Origin: a bacterium
GTDB lineage: Bacteria; UBP6; UBA1177
Length of the DNA: 64,000 bases
Assembly: GCA_016290135.1 (NCBI GenBank)
Contig: JAEESW010000003.1
Location: forward strand, 1 to 64,000
Direction of reading: 5' to 3'
Shown: piece after piece, positions 18,401 to 26,462 of the stretch
How positions within the stretch are numbered: the stretch's first letter is position 1
Layout of the letters: every line of letters begins with the position of its first letter
Notes under the pieces: model-generated
Database searches by the model: none
What the model was told of the DNA's origin: nothing
The model's input: only the letters and a program-made list of their open reading frames with translations
Translations under genes and position numbers: made by a program

Positions 18401-20633
18401 TGGCAACATAATCGCCCCAGTTTGCCTTGAAGTTTTCAACAGCTTCAGCCATTTTGTTTTTCTGGACCATTATCTTTTCATCGACGTTCGCCTGCTTTGT
18501 AGCGTAGTCGTCATCGAGTTTTCCTTTGAAATCGGCGAATTTTCCGTTTTCAGCTTCGATCTGGTCGTCGATGTTGCCGGCTTCTGAAAGAAGTTTCTCG
18601 TTTTCGGTGCGGAGAGCGTTCTCTTTGTTTGCCTTTTCATTCTCTTCGTCATCGACCGTCTTTGCGACTACATCCTGAAGTTTCGCGATCTTTTCCTCGT
18701 ATTCCTGCTCGGTTTTTGCGACAGCTTCTTCGTTTGCGGCGATCTTCTGTTCTGCGGCAACGATCGTCTTTTCATTCTCGGCGATCATTACCTCTTCCTT
18801 TTTCGCTTTCAGCGTTTCGGTCTCGTCGGTGTGTTTCGCGATGGATTCTTCGAGTTTTGTCTTCTTAGCAGCAAGCTGGTTGAGAGTGTTCTCGTAGTCC
18901 TTTTCGAGTTTTGCCTGAGCGGCATCCTTTTCCTTGGCGTAATCGGCTTCGGCTTTTGCGCGGTCTTTTTCAACGCTCTCCTGGATCTGTCCGAGAGTCG
19001 TCGCGCTCTTCATCATGAACTCTTCGATCTCCTGCTGGTATTTCTGAAGTTCCTTTTCCTTTGCCGATTCCTGATCGTCGTATTTTGCAAGGTTCTGGTT
19101 GAGGCTGTCGAATTTTTTCTGATACTCTTTTTCGACCTGGACATTGTATTTTCTGTCCTCGTCCTCGTTTTTCATCCTGGTAGCCTCATTCGCAGCCATG
19201 ATCTTGCGTTCTTCGGCTTCGAACTCGTCCGCCATTTTCTGTATCTTGGCATCGGTCTCTCTGTTTTTAGCTTCGAGAGCCTGTTTGCGTTTTTCAAGTT
19301 CCGCGACCCTTTTCGTTACTCTTTCGCCTTCGGCTGTTTCGAGCTTTTTCTGCCTTTCGTAGTAAGCGTCCTTGGTCTGCTGGTGTTTCTTTTTCCATTC
19401 ACTGTAAGCCTTGTCGTTTGCTTTGAAATCGTTGTCTTTGGCTTCTTCGCGTTTTTTGTTGGAAACTTTGATGACGCCTTTCTCGCGCTGCTCGATCTGG
19501 GTGATCTGGCTTTCAAGATTTACGATCTCCTGCTCGATGCTGGAGTCATCCTTTTCCCACTGGTATTTCATGTCGCGGATCTTGTTTTTAAGGGCTGTCT
19601 CGGCATCCTTCTGCTGCTTTACGAGGTCCTTTTCCTTGGCTTTAAGGTCGCTGATAGCCTTTTCACGCGCTTTGATGTTGTTGTTTACCCAGTCGTCGAT
19701 GTCGGAAAGCTGTTTTGCACGCCACTTTCTGAGATCTTCGATCTTCGATTTGAACGTTCTGTGGATCTGTTCTACGGTCTGTGCATCCTGAGGATTGGGT
19801 TCTGCGTATCTTTTGCGGTTGTTTTTGTCTTTTTTGAAGACCATCGCCTTGTAGCCCTGTTCGCGAAGTTCTTCGTCCGATTTTCTGAGTGAATCGAGAG
19901 TCCGGAGAGCGCCTTTGTAGTCGCCGTCGTCAAGAGAATCGGTCGCTTTCGGGAGACCTTTCTGGATCTTCTGCACTGCTTCGAGAAGCTGTTTTGCTAT
20001 CTCGTTCTGCTGGCATTTGCAGTTGAGCTCGTTCGCCGCTCTGTCGAAGATCTCGACCGCGCTGTCAAGATCCCCTTTGTCGTAGGCTGCGAAGCCTTTT
20101 TTGATCTCTTCTTTGACTTCGGAGTATGAAGCTGTCCTGTTTGCCGCGACAGCTGTTTTCTTCGGAGCTTCATCTTCATCGGGAGAAGCTGAGGCGATCA
20201 GTGATTTGAGCGCGTTGAGCATATCGGAAGCTATATCCTCGCTGTCGGTGTCCGCGCCTGATGTCACCGTTTTTGAGCCTTTGCGTTTTCCGGCTGCGTC
20301 AAACATAGCGATAACGATCTTCACATCGGAAGAACCCTTTTTGATCTTCGGAACGATCACGAAATCGGAGGATTCGTTCTTGGTCACTACCTGAGCCACA
20401 CATTTCGGGTCTTCGTTGCATCTGTCGGTCTTCGCCGATTTTGCCGCTGTGACCTTCGCATTTTTAATGCTTGAGAGCAGCAGGGACAAATTGTCGTCGA
20501 TTTCTTTTGCAAGCTTTTTCTCCTGGGCGGTCTTTGCTATCGTCGGAGCGACCGAAACGGAACTTTCGGCAAATACCTGCCAAGAGATGAAAACGATAAT
20601 CAGAAAACTTAAAGCGTTAACAATTCTTTTCAC
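15498..20633 (-). CDS. Giant secreted coiled-coil protein with TPR-like ends
   Basis: A 1711-residue protein with a GTG start at 20633 after GGGAGAG. A signal peptide (about 1-22) is followed by a domain at about 28-150 resembling the nucleotide/peptide-binding fold of TolB-N/GNA1162-type lipoproteins (FVIVPKIKKGSSDVKIVIAMFD). A TPR-like segment follows at about 170-260 (AAYDKGDLDSAVEIFDRA). About 1270 residues (300-1570) are extremely rich in Lys, Ala, Glu and Gln with heptad patterns, a near-continuous coiled coil. The C-terminus returns to TPR-like helices (LAKLDKNDFAGARKDFNEAL). A fully extended coil of this length would be well over 100 nm. It may span or scaffold the periplasm or project outside. 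First gene of its operon. Confidence 0.8.
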   Translation of the reverse strand: MKRIVNALSFLIIVFISWQVFAESSVSVAPTIAKTAQEKKLAKEIDDNLSLLLSSIKNAKVTAAKSAKTDRCNEDPKCVAQVVTKNESSDFVIVPKIKKGSSDVKIVIAMFDAAGKRKGSKTVTSGADTDSEDIASDMLNALKSLIASASPDEDEAPKKTAVAANRTASYSEVKEEIKKGFAAYDKGDLDSAVEIFDRAANELNCKCQQNEIAKQLLEAVQKIQKGLPKATDSLDDGDYKGALRTLDSLRKSDEELREQGYKAMVFKKDKNNRKRYAEPNPQDAQTVEQIHRTFKSKIEDLRKWRAKQLSDIDDWVNNNIKAREKAISDLKAKEKDLVKQQKDAETALKNKIRDMKYQWEKDDSSIEQEIVNLESQITQIEQREKGVIKVSNKKREEAKDNDFKANDKAYSEWKKKHQQTKDAYYERQKKLETAEGERVTKRVAELEKRKQALEAKNRETDAKIQKMADEFEAEERKIMAANEATRMKNEDEDRKYNVQVEKEYQKKFDSLNQNLAKYDDQESAKEKELQKYQQEIEEFMMKSATTLGQIQESVEKDRAKAEADYAKEKDAAQAKLEKDYENTLNQLAAKKTKLEESIAKHTDETETLKAKKEEVMIAENEKTIVAAEQKIAANEEAVAKTEQEYEEKIAKLQDVVAKTVDDEENEKANKENALRTENEKLLSEAGNIDDQIEAENGKFADFKGKLDDDYATKQANVDEKIMVQKNKMAEAVENFKANWGDYVAKEIDKLAAKDNTLRGQIDEEKGKMAEVDGKLEQQKAEELNKLDTKLAAVEDAYAQKTAKVEEDVAKDVEKIKADTAAQLDKAAAEDAKINDAHAKKMSDLSEEEGKIAASFDAKTAKYDDQIASIDKKYEQKMAPYSIDPINDEMNQSIAELENKKIESTNKLQELLDAITSAKDSEMQNYADKKDAAKDNKAEIAKLDREHAAAMRKFDNDKASVERKIKFEEESAARKINLEKSKYERKIAGNKNELAKIEKEKNLELISIKKDRAAVEQEKSNALKAHQKKVAAAESAHKNQMAQRAGVSKKIKADGAAKEKNAAASVKAKKNAVNAEKANEIKKIQAEKANLNAKYKAQGDKEKASARNSIAAKQKELQANAAAMKNWEKKSNTPDPAKLKEVRAPYEKEIAKLSAEKKNLNKEKANKLSVVATGHKKTIDDLNAKKAAAVEGSKGIDEKVKAEQAAIAKKYNDIRVKLKGDIAKLQQEKKQKIGALKADTNANMKKKAVAESGFKKALATEIAKLSAQRNKELGAMKAEHAKVSKQLAQHEKSHDAYIQKETSKIDKKYEKIFADLDAKLMNESMRLQKENSDFEKKKKAEEAAARKQHQAFLADKNRTKTGIDQQIAQAQKERDSKIEARKKERERQQETWNKEKAARTAAFERKTASDRTNMANNDKQIDALAREIDNANNAWAVKLEGMQAKHHAESKKQEAAWQKEEAAKEQQYEKGKTDITDKYDNMEIKEKEDREKLKQQMMAKRDKLLAEKEKRKEKRQAVLDKEKQNWEKASQNYKAQIEKTRSDIDALNAKKPESSEKDKAEAKAKKEQVSKKYQESIDKINKAELQQVKQKFKQEYKEEGVREVQLTKVTKQIESAMADANAKAGLAKLDKNDFAGARKDFNEALYLDGDSKSAKEGLKAISTKAQALYWEAFGMKETNKSKAVRTLEMLMKNLLPTDEIYLKSMMLLEELK

Positions 20634-20686
20634 TTGACTCTCCCTATGGTTTCAATTGTAAACTCACAAAATCAAAAAATCGGCAT

Positions 20687-20715
20687 ACCATACAATAGAG
20701 AATTGATTTAGTCAA
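20687..20715 (-). promoter_or_regulatory. Candidate promoter for the giant coiled-coil operon
   Basis: On the minus strand TTGACT, 17 bases, TATGGT. It lies about 53 bases before the GTG start at 20633. Confidence 0.55.
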
Positions 20716-20784
20716 ATTTTTCACACTACACACAATAAAAAAGAATTATAGGCTGATTTTAAAGAAAAAGAAAACGCAATGTGG

Positions 20785-21885
20785 CTATTTCATCAGATCG
20801 TCAAGTTCCGCGATCCTGTTTTTGAAGTTCTCGCGTTCCGATTCGGGAAGTTTTTCGATTATAGTTTTATGATACTTCATCGGGTCGACGACTTTGCCTT
20901 TGTTGCCGCCGACATTGATCTGGTAGTGCAGGTGGGGAGCGGTCGATTTTCCGGTGTTTCCCGAAGTTGCTATCTGCTGTCCGACCGTCACTTTCTGGCC
21001 GGGTTCGACATTGACTTCGCTCAGGTGGAGATACTTGAAGACATAAGGCGAGTTCCTGGCTTCTATCTCGATGCAGTATCCGTTGTAGCGCGTTTTCCAG
21101 TTCGTTCTGGAGACTATGCCTTCGACCGTGGCGTATACCGGCGTACCGACATTGGCCTTAAAGTCGATCCCTTCGTGCTTCGGAGCTCTGTCTCCGATAG
21201 TGCTCGTGATCTGAATGTAGTTTTTGATGGGCGCAAACGGAGATATTATTTTTTCGAGCATTATTCCGTCTGAGTAATAATATTTTGCAATAGAATCTTT
21301 AGCCGCGTATTTATAAATTTTTATTTCTTTGTTGAATTTGTGTGAAAAATATTTGACGGCGATTATTTCGAGGACATCCGGCAGATCGTTCCTTGTCCGC
21401 TTTTCTTCGTCAGGGATCACGCGGAACACAAAATCTATCTTGTCGCCTCTTCTGACATCGTTGCGGAGGACGATATCCCAGATTAGGAGCCTTCCGACAT
21501 GCGCGCTGATGATATCCGCAAGGTTTGGTATCCCGAGCGCCTTTGCGATCTGTCTGAGATCGTCGTTCGAATTGAAAGCGTTGTAGAAATTGTCGTTGAT
21601 CACGGCCGAAGCGGCGACAAGTTCACCCGGATCGGTCTTTATATCCAGCTCTTTTTCCGGTTTTTCCGGCTCGGCCTGCTGTTCAGGTTCCTGCTCGGCC
21701 GATGCTGCCTGCTCACCTGTTTCGGCATTTGTGGCGGGCTGCGCTGCCGCGGCGGCTTCCGCCTCTTTTCCGTCATCGTTCATCGTGTAGACGATCAGTC
21801 CGACGAGAATGATGTTCATACAAAATGAAAGGACGAACAGCGTCTTCCATTTTTTTACCTGCGGATTGGTGAAAAGATAGGTCAT
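20785..21885 (-). CDS. M23 family zinc metallopeptidase, membrane-anchored
   Basis: A 366-residue protein. One N-terminal transmembrane helix (about 15-34), then an Ala/Glu/Gln/Pro linker (40-80). A helical/OapA-like region (85-225) contains the motor-like GDKIDFVFRVIPDE segment often seen before M23 domains. The LytM/M23 catalytic domain spans about 230-335. Zinc ligands are visible: His237 and Asp241 in HEGIDF, and His320 in HLHY, with His287 and His318 completing the site. The domain looks catalytically intact. It likely cleaves peptidoglycan cross-bridges in the periplasm. The gene overlaps its upstream neighbour by four bases (ATGA). Confidence 0.9.
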   Translation of the reverse strand: MTYLFTNPQVKKWKTLFVLSFCMNIILVGLIVYTMNDDGKEAEAAAAAQPATNAETGEQAASAEQEPEQQAEPEKPEKELDIKTDPGELVAASAVINDNFYNAFNSNDDLRQIAKALGIPNLADIISAHVGRLLIWDIVLRNDVRRGDKIDFVFRVIPDEEKRTRNDLPDVLEIIAVKYFSHKFNKEIKIYKYAAKDSIAKYYYSDGIMLEKIISPFAPIKNYIQITSTIGDRAPKHEGIDFKANVGTPVYATVEGIVSRTNWKTRYNGYCIEIEARNSPYVFKYLHLSEVNVEPGQKVTVGQQIATSGNTGKSTAPHLHYQINVGGNKGKVVDPMKYHKTIIEKLPESERENFKNRIAELDDLMK

Positions 21886-23543
21886 TTCTCTCTCCTGAAA
21901 AGTGCGGAATAGAATACAGAGTCTGTTGACGAGACCGCCAAAGGTCTGATCGTTCCGAATTCGTAAGCTATGCTGTTTAAAATAAACTCATTCTGCTTTT
22001 CATAAAAAAACAGTGCGAAGTCCGCTTCGTTCAGCGTGTTGGTCGCTCTGATGTCGCTTCGTATGATCCCTGCCGCCTGCATGAATCTGAAAGAATTCTG
22101 GTTCAGACCTTCGTAACTGCTCATAATGTAGAGTTTCGCGTTTTTCGGAGCTTCGCTGTTCAGCGTCCCGGCAAGATCGATCATGTCGTAACCCCAGAAA
22201 TTCCTTTGCATTCTCGCTTCGGCTGCCCCTTGAGCGCCGCCGATGAGTTCGTTATAGAACGCTGCGCCTCTTTTTGCAAATTTTATGTCGGGCTGTATGA
22301 GCGAGACCAAAGCTGCGGCAAAAAGCACCGGAACAAACAGTTTTTTCCTGCAGTTGTCTGTTTTTATCAGCTTCTTCGCCGATTCTTCGATCATGAAGAC
22401 GCCTGCTGTGAGCATGAGAGGATATCCGGTGAACCAGTGTTTTATCCCGCCGAATATCGGAATGCTGGGCCACGCAATGAGGAATATCGGAAAGAGCGAG
22501 CCCGTGATCATTGCGAGAGAAGCCTCCTTTTCACAAGTCTTGCCGCTTTTGAAAAGATCGCGGCAGAAATAGAATATCCCGGCGAAAAAGCAGACTAGCT
22601 GCGGGGTCGGAGTGGTGAAAAATGTCATTGCCCACGGAAAACTGAAGGGGAAAGGGCCGTTTTTGAGCGGCGTCCCGAAGTAGTAGTTGAGATAGTTCAC
22701 GTGTTTTCCGTGAAATTCGGCATAGGTCATAAGCCTGTCGGCCGTATTGAACCACATCCTCGGCCAGATGAGGAAATAAAGCGGCAGCGAGATCACTGCC
22801 ATAAACCAGAAAACTTTAGGGATCGCCCGGAAAAATCCGGCAAGACCGCTTTTGTCAGCCTCTTTCCGATACGAAAAAATGTAGAAAAAGAGCCACGAAA
22901 CGAAGAGGACTATCGGAATGAAGAGGACATTGTGCTTGGTCGCCATGGCAAAAGCGAAGAAAACGGCGGTCACGGCATGGACGGAAGTCTTTTTCGTTTT
23001 CAGACAGATCATGTAGAGTATGAAAGTGGAGCTCCAGAAAAAGAGTATCGGCATATCGAAGCAGGCAAGATGTGAGTGGAAAAATATGTGCGGCATCGTG
23101 AAAAAGAGGAGCGGGCTTGCAACGGCAGTGGTCCGGCTGAAGAAAATGAGCCCGAAAAGATAGATCATAAGCGCGGTCAGGGCTGCGAACACGGCTGCAA
23201 CGAGGCGTGCCGACTCAGGAGCTGACATGATCCCGAGTTTTCTCGTGAAAATGAACTGCGAAAGGCCGAAAAGCTCCTTCATGAACGGCGGATGCTCCGA
23301 ATTGTAGTTGAAGTATCTGTCGATCTCTTTTTTTGAAAAGATCTTCGCGAATTCGCCGTTCGATATGTTCGTCCCGATGGATTCGTACCAGTCGGCCATA
23401 TTGCCGGCAGCCTTCATGTAAAAACCTTCGTCGCGGACGAAACCTATTGCGCTGCCGGTCAGAAAAATCATCAGAAAAATGAAGACGGCGGTCGCTCCGG
23501 CAAGGAGGAAGTCTATTTTTTCAAAATGGTTCTTAAAGTTCAT
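21882..23543 (-). CDS. GT39/ArnT-like membrane glycosyltransferase
   Basis: A 553-residue integral membrane protein with about 11-12 hydrophobic segments. The first periplasmic loop carries an acidic pair in FVRDEGFYMKAAGNMADW and the motif NSEHPPFMKELFG, both typical of the GT-C fold PMT/ArnT (GT39/GT83) family, which transfers sugars from polyprenyl-phosphate carriers to protein or lipid. Acceptor and sugar are unknown. It overlaps the upstream gene by 11 bases and the downstream M23 gene by 4. The operon context hints at envelope assembly. Confidence 0.82.
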   Translation of the reverse strand: MNFKNHFEKIDFLLAGATAVFIFLMIFLTGSAIGFVRDEGFYMKAAGNMADWYESIGTNISNGEFAKIFSKKEIDRYFNYNSEHPPFMKELFGLSQFIFTRKLGIMSAPESARLVAAVFAALTALMIYLFGLIFFSRTTAVASPLLFFTMPHIFFHSHLACFDMPILFFWSSTFILYMICLKTKKTSVHAVTAVFFAFAMATKHNVLFIPIVLFVSWLFFYIFSYRKEADKSGLAGFFRAIPKVFWFMAVISLPLYFLIWPRMWFNTADRLMTYAEFHGKHVNYLNYYFGTPLKNGPFPFSFPWAMTFFTTPTPQLVCFFAGIFYFCRDLFKSGKTCEKEASLAMITGSLFPIFLIAWPSIPIFGGIKHWFTGYPLMLTAGVFMIEESAKKLIKTDNCRKKLFVPVLFAAALVSLIQPDIKFAKRGAAFYNELIGGAQGAAEARMQRNFWGYDMIDLAGTLNSEAPKNAKLYIMSSYEGLNQNSFRFMQAAGIIRSDIRATNTLNEADFALFFYEKQNEFILNSIAYEFGTIRPLAVSSTDSVFYSALFRREK

Positions 23544-24453
23544 CTGTTATAAATCCGTTAAAAACAAAGTGGCGCTGCCTGTCATCCGAAGTCGTCAGCT
23601 TTATTGTCAATTCTTTAGTGTTTTCAGGTATTTTTGCGTTCTTCGAGATGGTCGATGAAGTGAACGGGTTCGTATATTTCAGGAGCGTTTTCCCGTCTGC
23701 CGCGATCTCGACGCCGACCGGAGCCCGGTTTTTGGAGCGGTATGCCGATTCTGCAAAACCAGAATTGAAGTAGAGTTTCCTGCTGACGCCGCGCAGAGCG
23801 AACGTTATCTCAAGAGTTTTCCCCGAGACCGGATGCGCCCACACCGCCTGCTTCTGCTGACCGTTGAAAAAAGCCGAGGTCAAACCTACATAATTCCAGT
23901 CTTCATCGGAACACTGCCATTTTTTTTCGGAAACTTTGCGGCACTCTTCACTTTTTTCTCCGTCAGAAAAGGCGACTCGCTCCGCTTTGCCGATGTCCCG
24001 TGAGAAAACGAGGCTCTTTTTCACTGTTTTGTAGAGCGTTTCGGCAAGAACGACCTCTCCTTTGCCCGCTTTGAAAGTCTCCAAAACCTTCAAATTCAGC
24101 TTTTTCACATATTTTTCGCGGGATCCATCCGATTTTAATAACAAAAAGAGACGATCGTCGCCGCTTTTCATCATTGCAACCGATTTTTCCGTAGCGTTCC
24201 TGAGGTCCAAAAAAACAGGGAGGATCCCGCTGTCAAGGTATTTCAGAAAATCGAGATCCCAATCGTTTTCAGTGAAGACAAGATCTCCGGACTTGAAGTT
24301 TTTATTTAATATTTCCGCGAACTTACGCTCTGTCTCCTGATCGAGGGCGTTTCTTTCGTCCAAACCTGTCCACCAGAATGCAAAAGTCGAAACGACTGAG
24401 AGCGCAAAAAGAAAGAGGAGTGCTTTTTCAATGATTGCAGAGAGATTTTTCAA
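23533..24453 (-). CDS. Membrane-anchored periplasmic protein, unknown function
   Basis: A 306-residue protein with one N-terminal transmembrane helix (about 8-29) and a mixed alpha/beta periplasmic region. It has only two Cys (in EECRKVSEKKWQCSDEDW), possibly a disulfide. The C-terminal half is beta-rich (about 200-300), galactose-binding-like in texture, but no family is certain. It starts at TTG (24453), nested in the TGA of the sigma54-activator gene, with GGAG 8 bases ahead, so it is probably translationally coupled. Position just before the GT39 gene suggests a partner or accessory role. Confidence 0.65.
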   Translation of the reverse strand: MKNLSAIIEKALLFLFALSVVSTFAFWWTGLDERNALDQETERKFAEILNKNFKSGDLVFTENDWDLDFLKYLDSGILPVFLDLRNATEKSVAMMKSGDDRLFLLLKSDGSREKYVKKLNLKVLETFKAGKGEVVLAETLYKTVKKSLVFSRDIGKAERVAFSDGEKSEECRKVSEKKWQCSDEDWNYVGLTSAFFNGQQKQAVWAHPVSGKTLEITFALRGVSRKLYFNSGFAESAYRSKNRAPVGVEIAADGKTLLKYTNPFTSSTISKNAKIPENTKELTIKLTTSDDRQRHFVFNGFITDEL

Positions 24454-26456
24454 TACTGGGACTCCGCTGCTGTCTTTTCAAGTCCGTATTTTGAAAGTAT
24501 TTTGTAGAGCGCGACTCTCGAGATCCCGGCCTTTTTTGCCGCGAGAGCATGGTTGCCGCCGCTCTGTTTCAGGATCTCCGAGAAATAATTCACGCTGAAC
24601 TGCTCCATGATCCGCTCTTTTGCTGCGGAGTAGCTCTCTCCGTCGTGCGGCGAAAAGTCGCTGTCCGCCGTCGTTCCGTAGTGTTCGTTCCTGAAGACTT
24701 CGGGCGGCAGGTCTTCGGGGGTTATCATCTGGTCATCCGACATGATCACTGCCTGGTTTATGAAATTTTTCAACTGCCGGACATTGCCGGGATAGTCGTA
24801 GTCCATAAGTATTTTCAAAGCGGCATCGTCTATTCCGGAGACTTTGGTCTTGTAGGCCGCGTTTGCAGCTTTTATAAAGTTGTTGACGAGCTGCGGTATG
24901 TCATTCCTGTATTCGCGCAGAGGCGGGATGTGGATCGGAACGACGTGCAGGCGGTAGTAGATATCCATCCGGAACTTCCGCTCCTTCACCATGGTCTCAA
25001 GGTCACGGCTCGTCGCCGCTATGACGCGGACATTGACTTTTTTTGTCCCTTTGTCGCTGCCTACCGGGCGGATCTCTCCGCTCTGGAGTGTCCTGAGCAG
25101 TTTGACCTGAAGCATTAACGGAAGATCGCCGATCTCGTCAAGGAATATAGTGCCTCCTTCTGCGCGTTCAAATTCGCCGATCTTGTTGGTGTAGGCGCCG
25201 GTGAAAGCTCCTTTGACATGCCCGAACATCTCGCTCTCAAGCAGTTCGGCAGGTATTGCGGCGCAGTTGAGCGTTACGAAAGCTCCGTTTTTGCGCGGAC
25301 TGTTGAAGTGTATCGCGTGCGCCAGAAGTTCCTTTCCTGTGCCGCTCTCTCCGCGAAGAATAACGGTGGCATCGGTGTTTGAGGCTTTTTCGATCCTCTT
25401 TTCGAGAGCTTTCCACTTGTCGCTCGTTCCCATGATCATTATGGCGTTTCCTTTTTCCGAGCTCTCTTTGAAAAGCTGGGCGCGCCTGATGAACATGGTC
25501 GCTTCGCCGGCAAGGGCCGATATCTCGTCGGCGTCTTCCTGCGTGAAATAGTCTTTTTCCGGAGCTTCAAGATCTATGAGACCGATCGCGCGCCTTTGGA
25601 ATTCTATCGGAACGATAAGATCCGATTTTGTCCCGTGGAAAAAAGGATAGTAGTTTTCATCGTTTTCGGTGTCGTTGCAGATATAGGGTCTGTTTTCGCT
25701 GATTACGACTGCGGCGATGCTTTTGGCTGTTTTCAAAGACAGTTTGGCTGCTTCGGGTGTGACGAGCGATTTTCCCCTGATTGCGCGGGGTTCGAACTCG
25801 AGTTCTCCGGTCGCTTCGTTTAGCAGCATGATACAGCCGCATCTGAGTTTCATTTTACGCATCGCGAGTTCGAGAAGGTTCTCAAGGAGCTGATTGAGCT
25901 CGATGGTGTTGAGACCGGAGTCGGAGTCGCTGTGCTGCGCAGTCCTTATTTTCCAAAGGATCTCCGATTCCTTGCTGTCGATCATCCGTTTGTATCTTTC
26001 GGTGAATACGCTCCAAAGCGTCGGAAATATCAGGTCGGAAAATTCGCTGATCAGTTCGATGTCGCTGTCCAGAGGGTAGGAGGCGAGCATCGCGCAGGAA
26101 ATACCGTTCTCGATGTCGTATGTGCCGTAAACTATATAGCGGTCGTTGGTGAAATTCGGAAATTCGCGGAATCCTATCTCGGAATAGTTGCCTTTGAACT
26201 TCGTCAGATTCTTTCCCTGCATGAACTGCATAAGTTCATGGATGTTCTTTCTGTTTTCACCGCTTATCGCAGGAAGTATCTCAAATTCGTTTTCGTACTG
26301 GTTGTTGACGCTGACGAAGATACGGGCGTGCGGAGAAGTCTTCTTTACGAACTTCTCGAGTTTTTCGACTGTATCGTTGAGGTTCTCAGAGCGGATAACG
26401 CCGTTCAGGAAATTAAGGAAAATGTTGTAGGCGTTCTGCTGTATCACTGGAGGCAT
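24450..26456 (-). CDS. Sigma54-dependent transcriptional activator with GAF domain
   Basis: A 668-residue NtrC-class enhancer-binding protein. Residues 1-170 form an unrecognised sensory region. A GAF domain spans about 185-325. The AAA+ domain (about 345-575) has Walker A GESGTGKE (369-376), the sigma54-contacting GAFTGA loop intact (416-421) and Walker B with FLDEIGD (438-444). A Fis-type helix-turn-helix lies at about 620-660 (HALAAKKAGISRVALYKIL). It has no receiver domain, so it probably responds to a small ligand through GAF. It starts 6 bases after the indolepyruvate oxidoreductase gene and may regulate envelope or amino-acid catabolic genes. Targets are not visible. Confidence 0.93.
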   Translation of the reverse strand: MPPVIQQNAYNIFLNFLNGVIRSENLNDTVEKLEKFVKKTSPHARIFVSVNNQYENEFEILPAISGENRKNIHELMQFMQGKNLTKFKGNYSEIGFREFPNFTNDRYIVYGTYDIENGISCAMLASYPLDSDIELISEFSDLIFPTLWSVFTERYKRMIDSKESEILWKIRTAQHSDSDSGLNTIELNQLLENLLELAMRKMKLRCGCIMLLNEATGELEFEPRAIRGKSLVTPEAAKLSLKTAKSIAAVVISENRPYICNDTENDENYYPFFHGTKSDLIVPIEFQRRAIGLIDLEAPEKDYFTQEDADEISALAGEATMFIRRAQLFKESSEKGNAIMIMGTSDKWKALEKRIEKASNTDATVILRGESGTGKELLAHAIHFNSPRKNGAFVTLNCAAIPAELLESEMFGHVKGAFTGAYTNKIGEFERAEGGTIFLDEIGDLPLMLQVKLLRTLQSGEIRPVGSDKGTKKVNVRVIAATSRDLETMVKERKFRMDIYYRLHVVPIHIPPLREYRNDIPQLVNNFIKAANAAYKTKVSGIDDAALKILMDYDYPGNVRQLKNFINQAVIMSDDQMITPEDLPPEVFRNEHYGTTADSDFSPHDGESYSAAKERIMEQFSVNYFSEILKQSGGNHALAAKKAGISRVALYKILSKYGLEKTAAESQY

Positions 26457-26462
26457 CTTCTG

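Noticed and set aside
16767-18587. 606-codon open frame on the plus strand inside the giant coiled-coil gene
   Set aside because: It is antisense to a strongly supported gene. Its product is an implausible Phe/Leu/Val/Cys-rich string, as expected from the complement of Lys/Glu/Ala codons.
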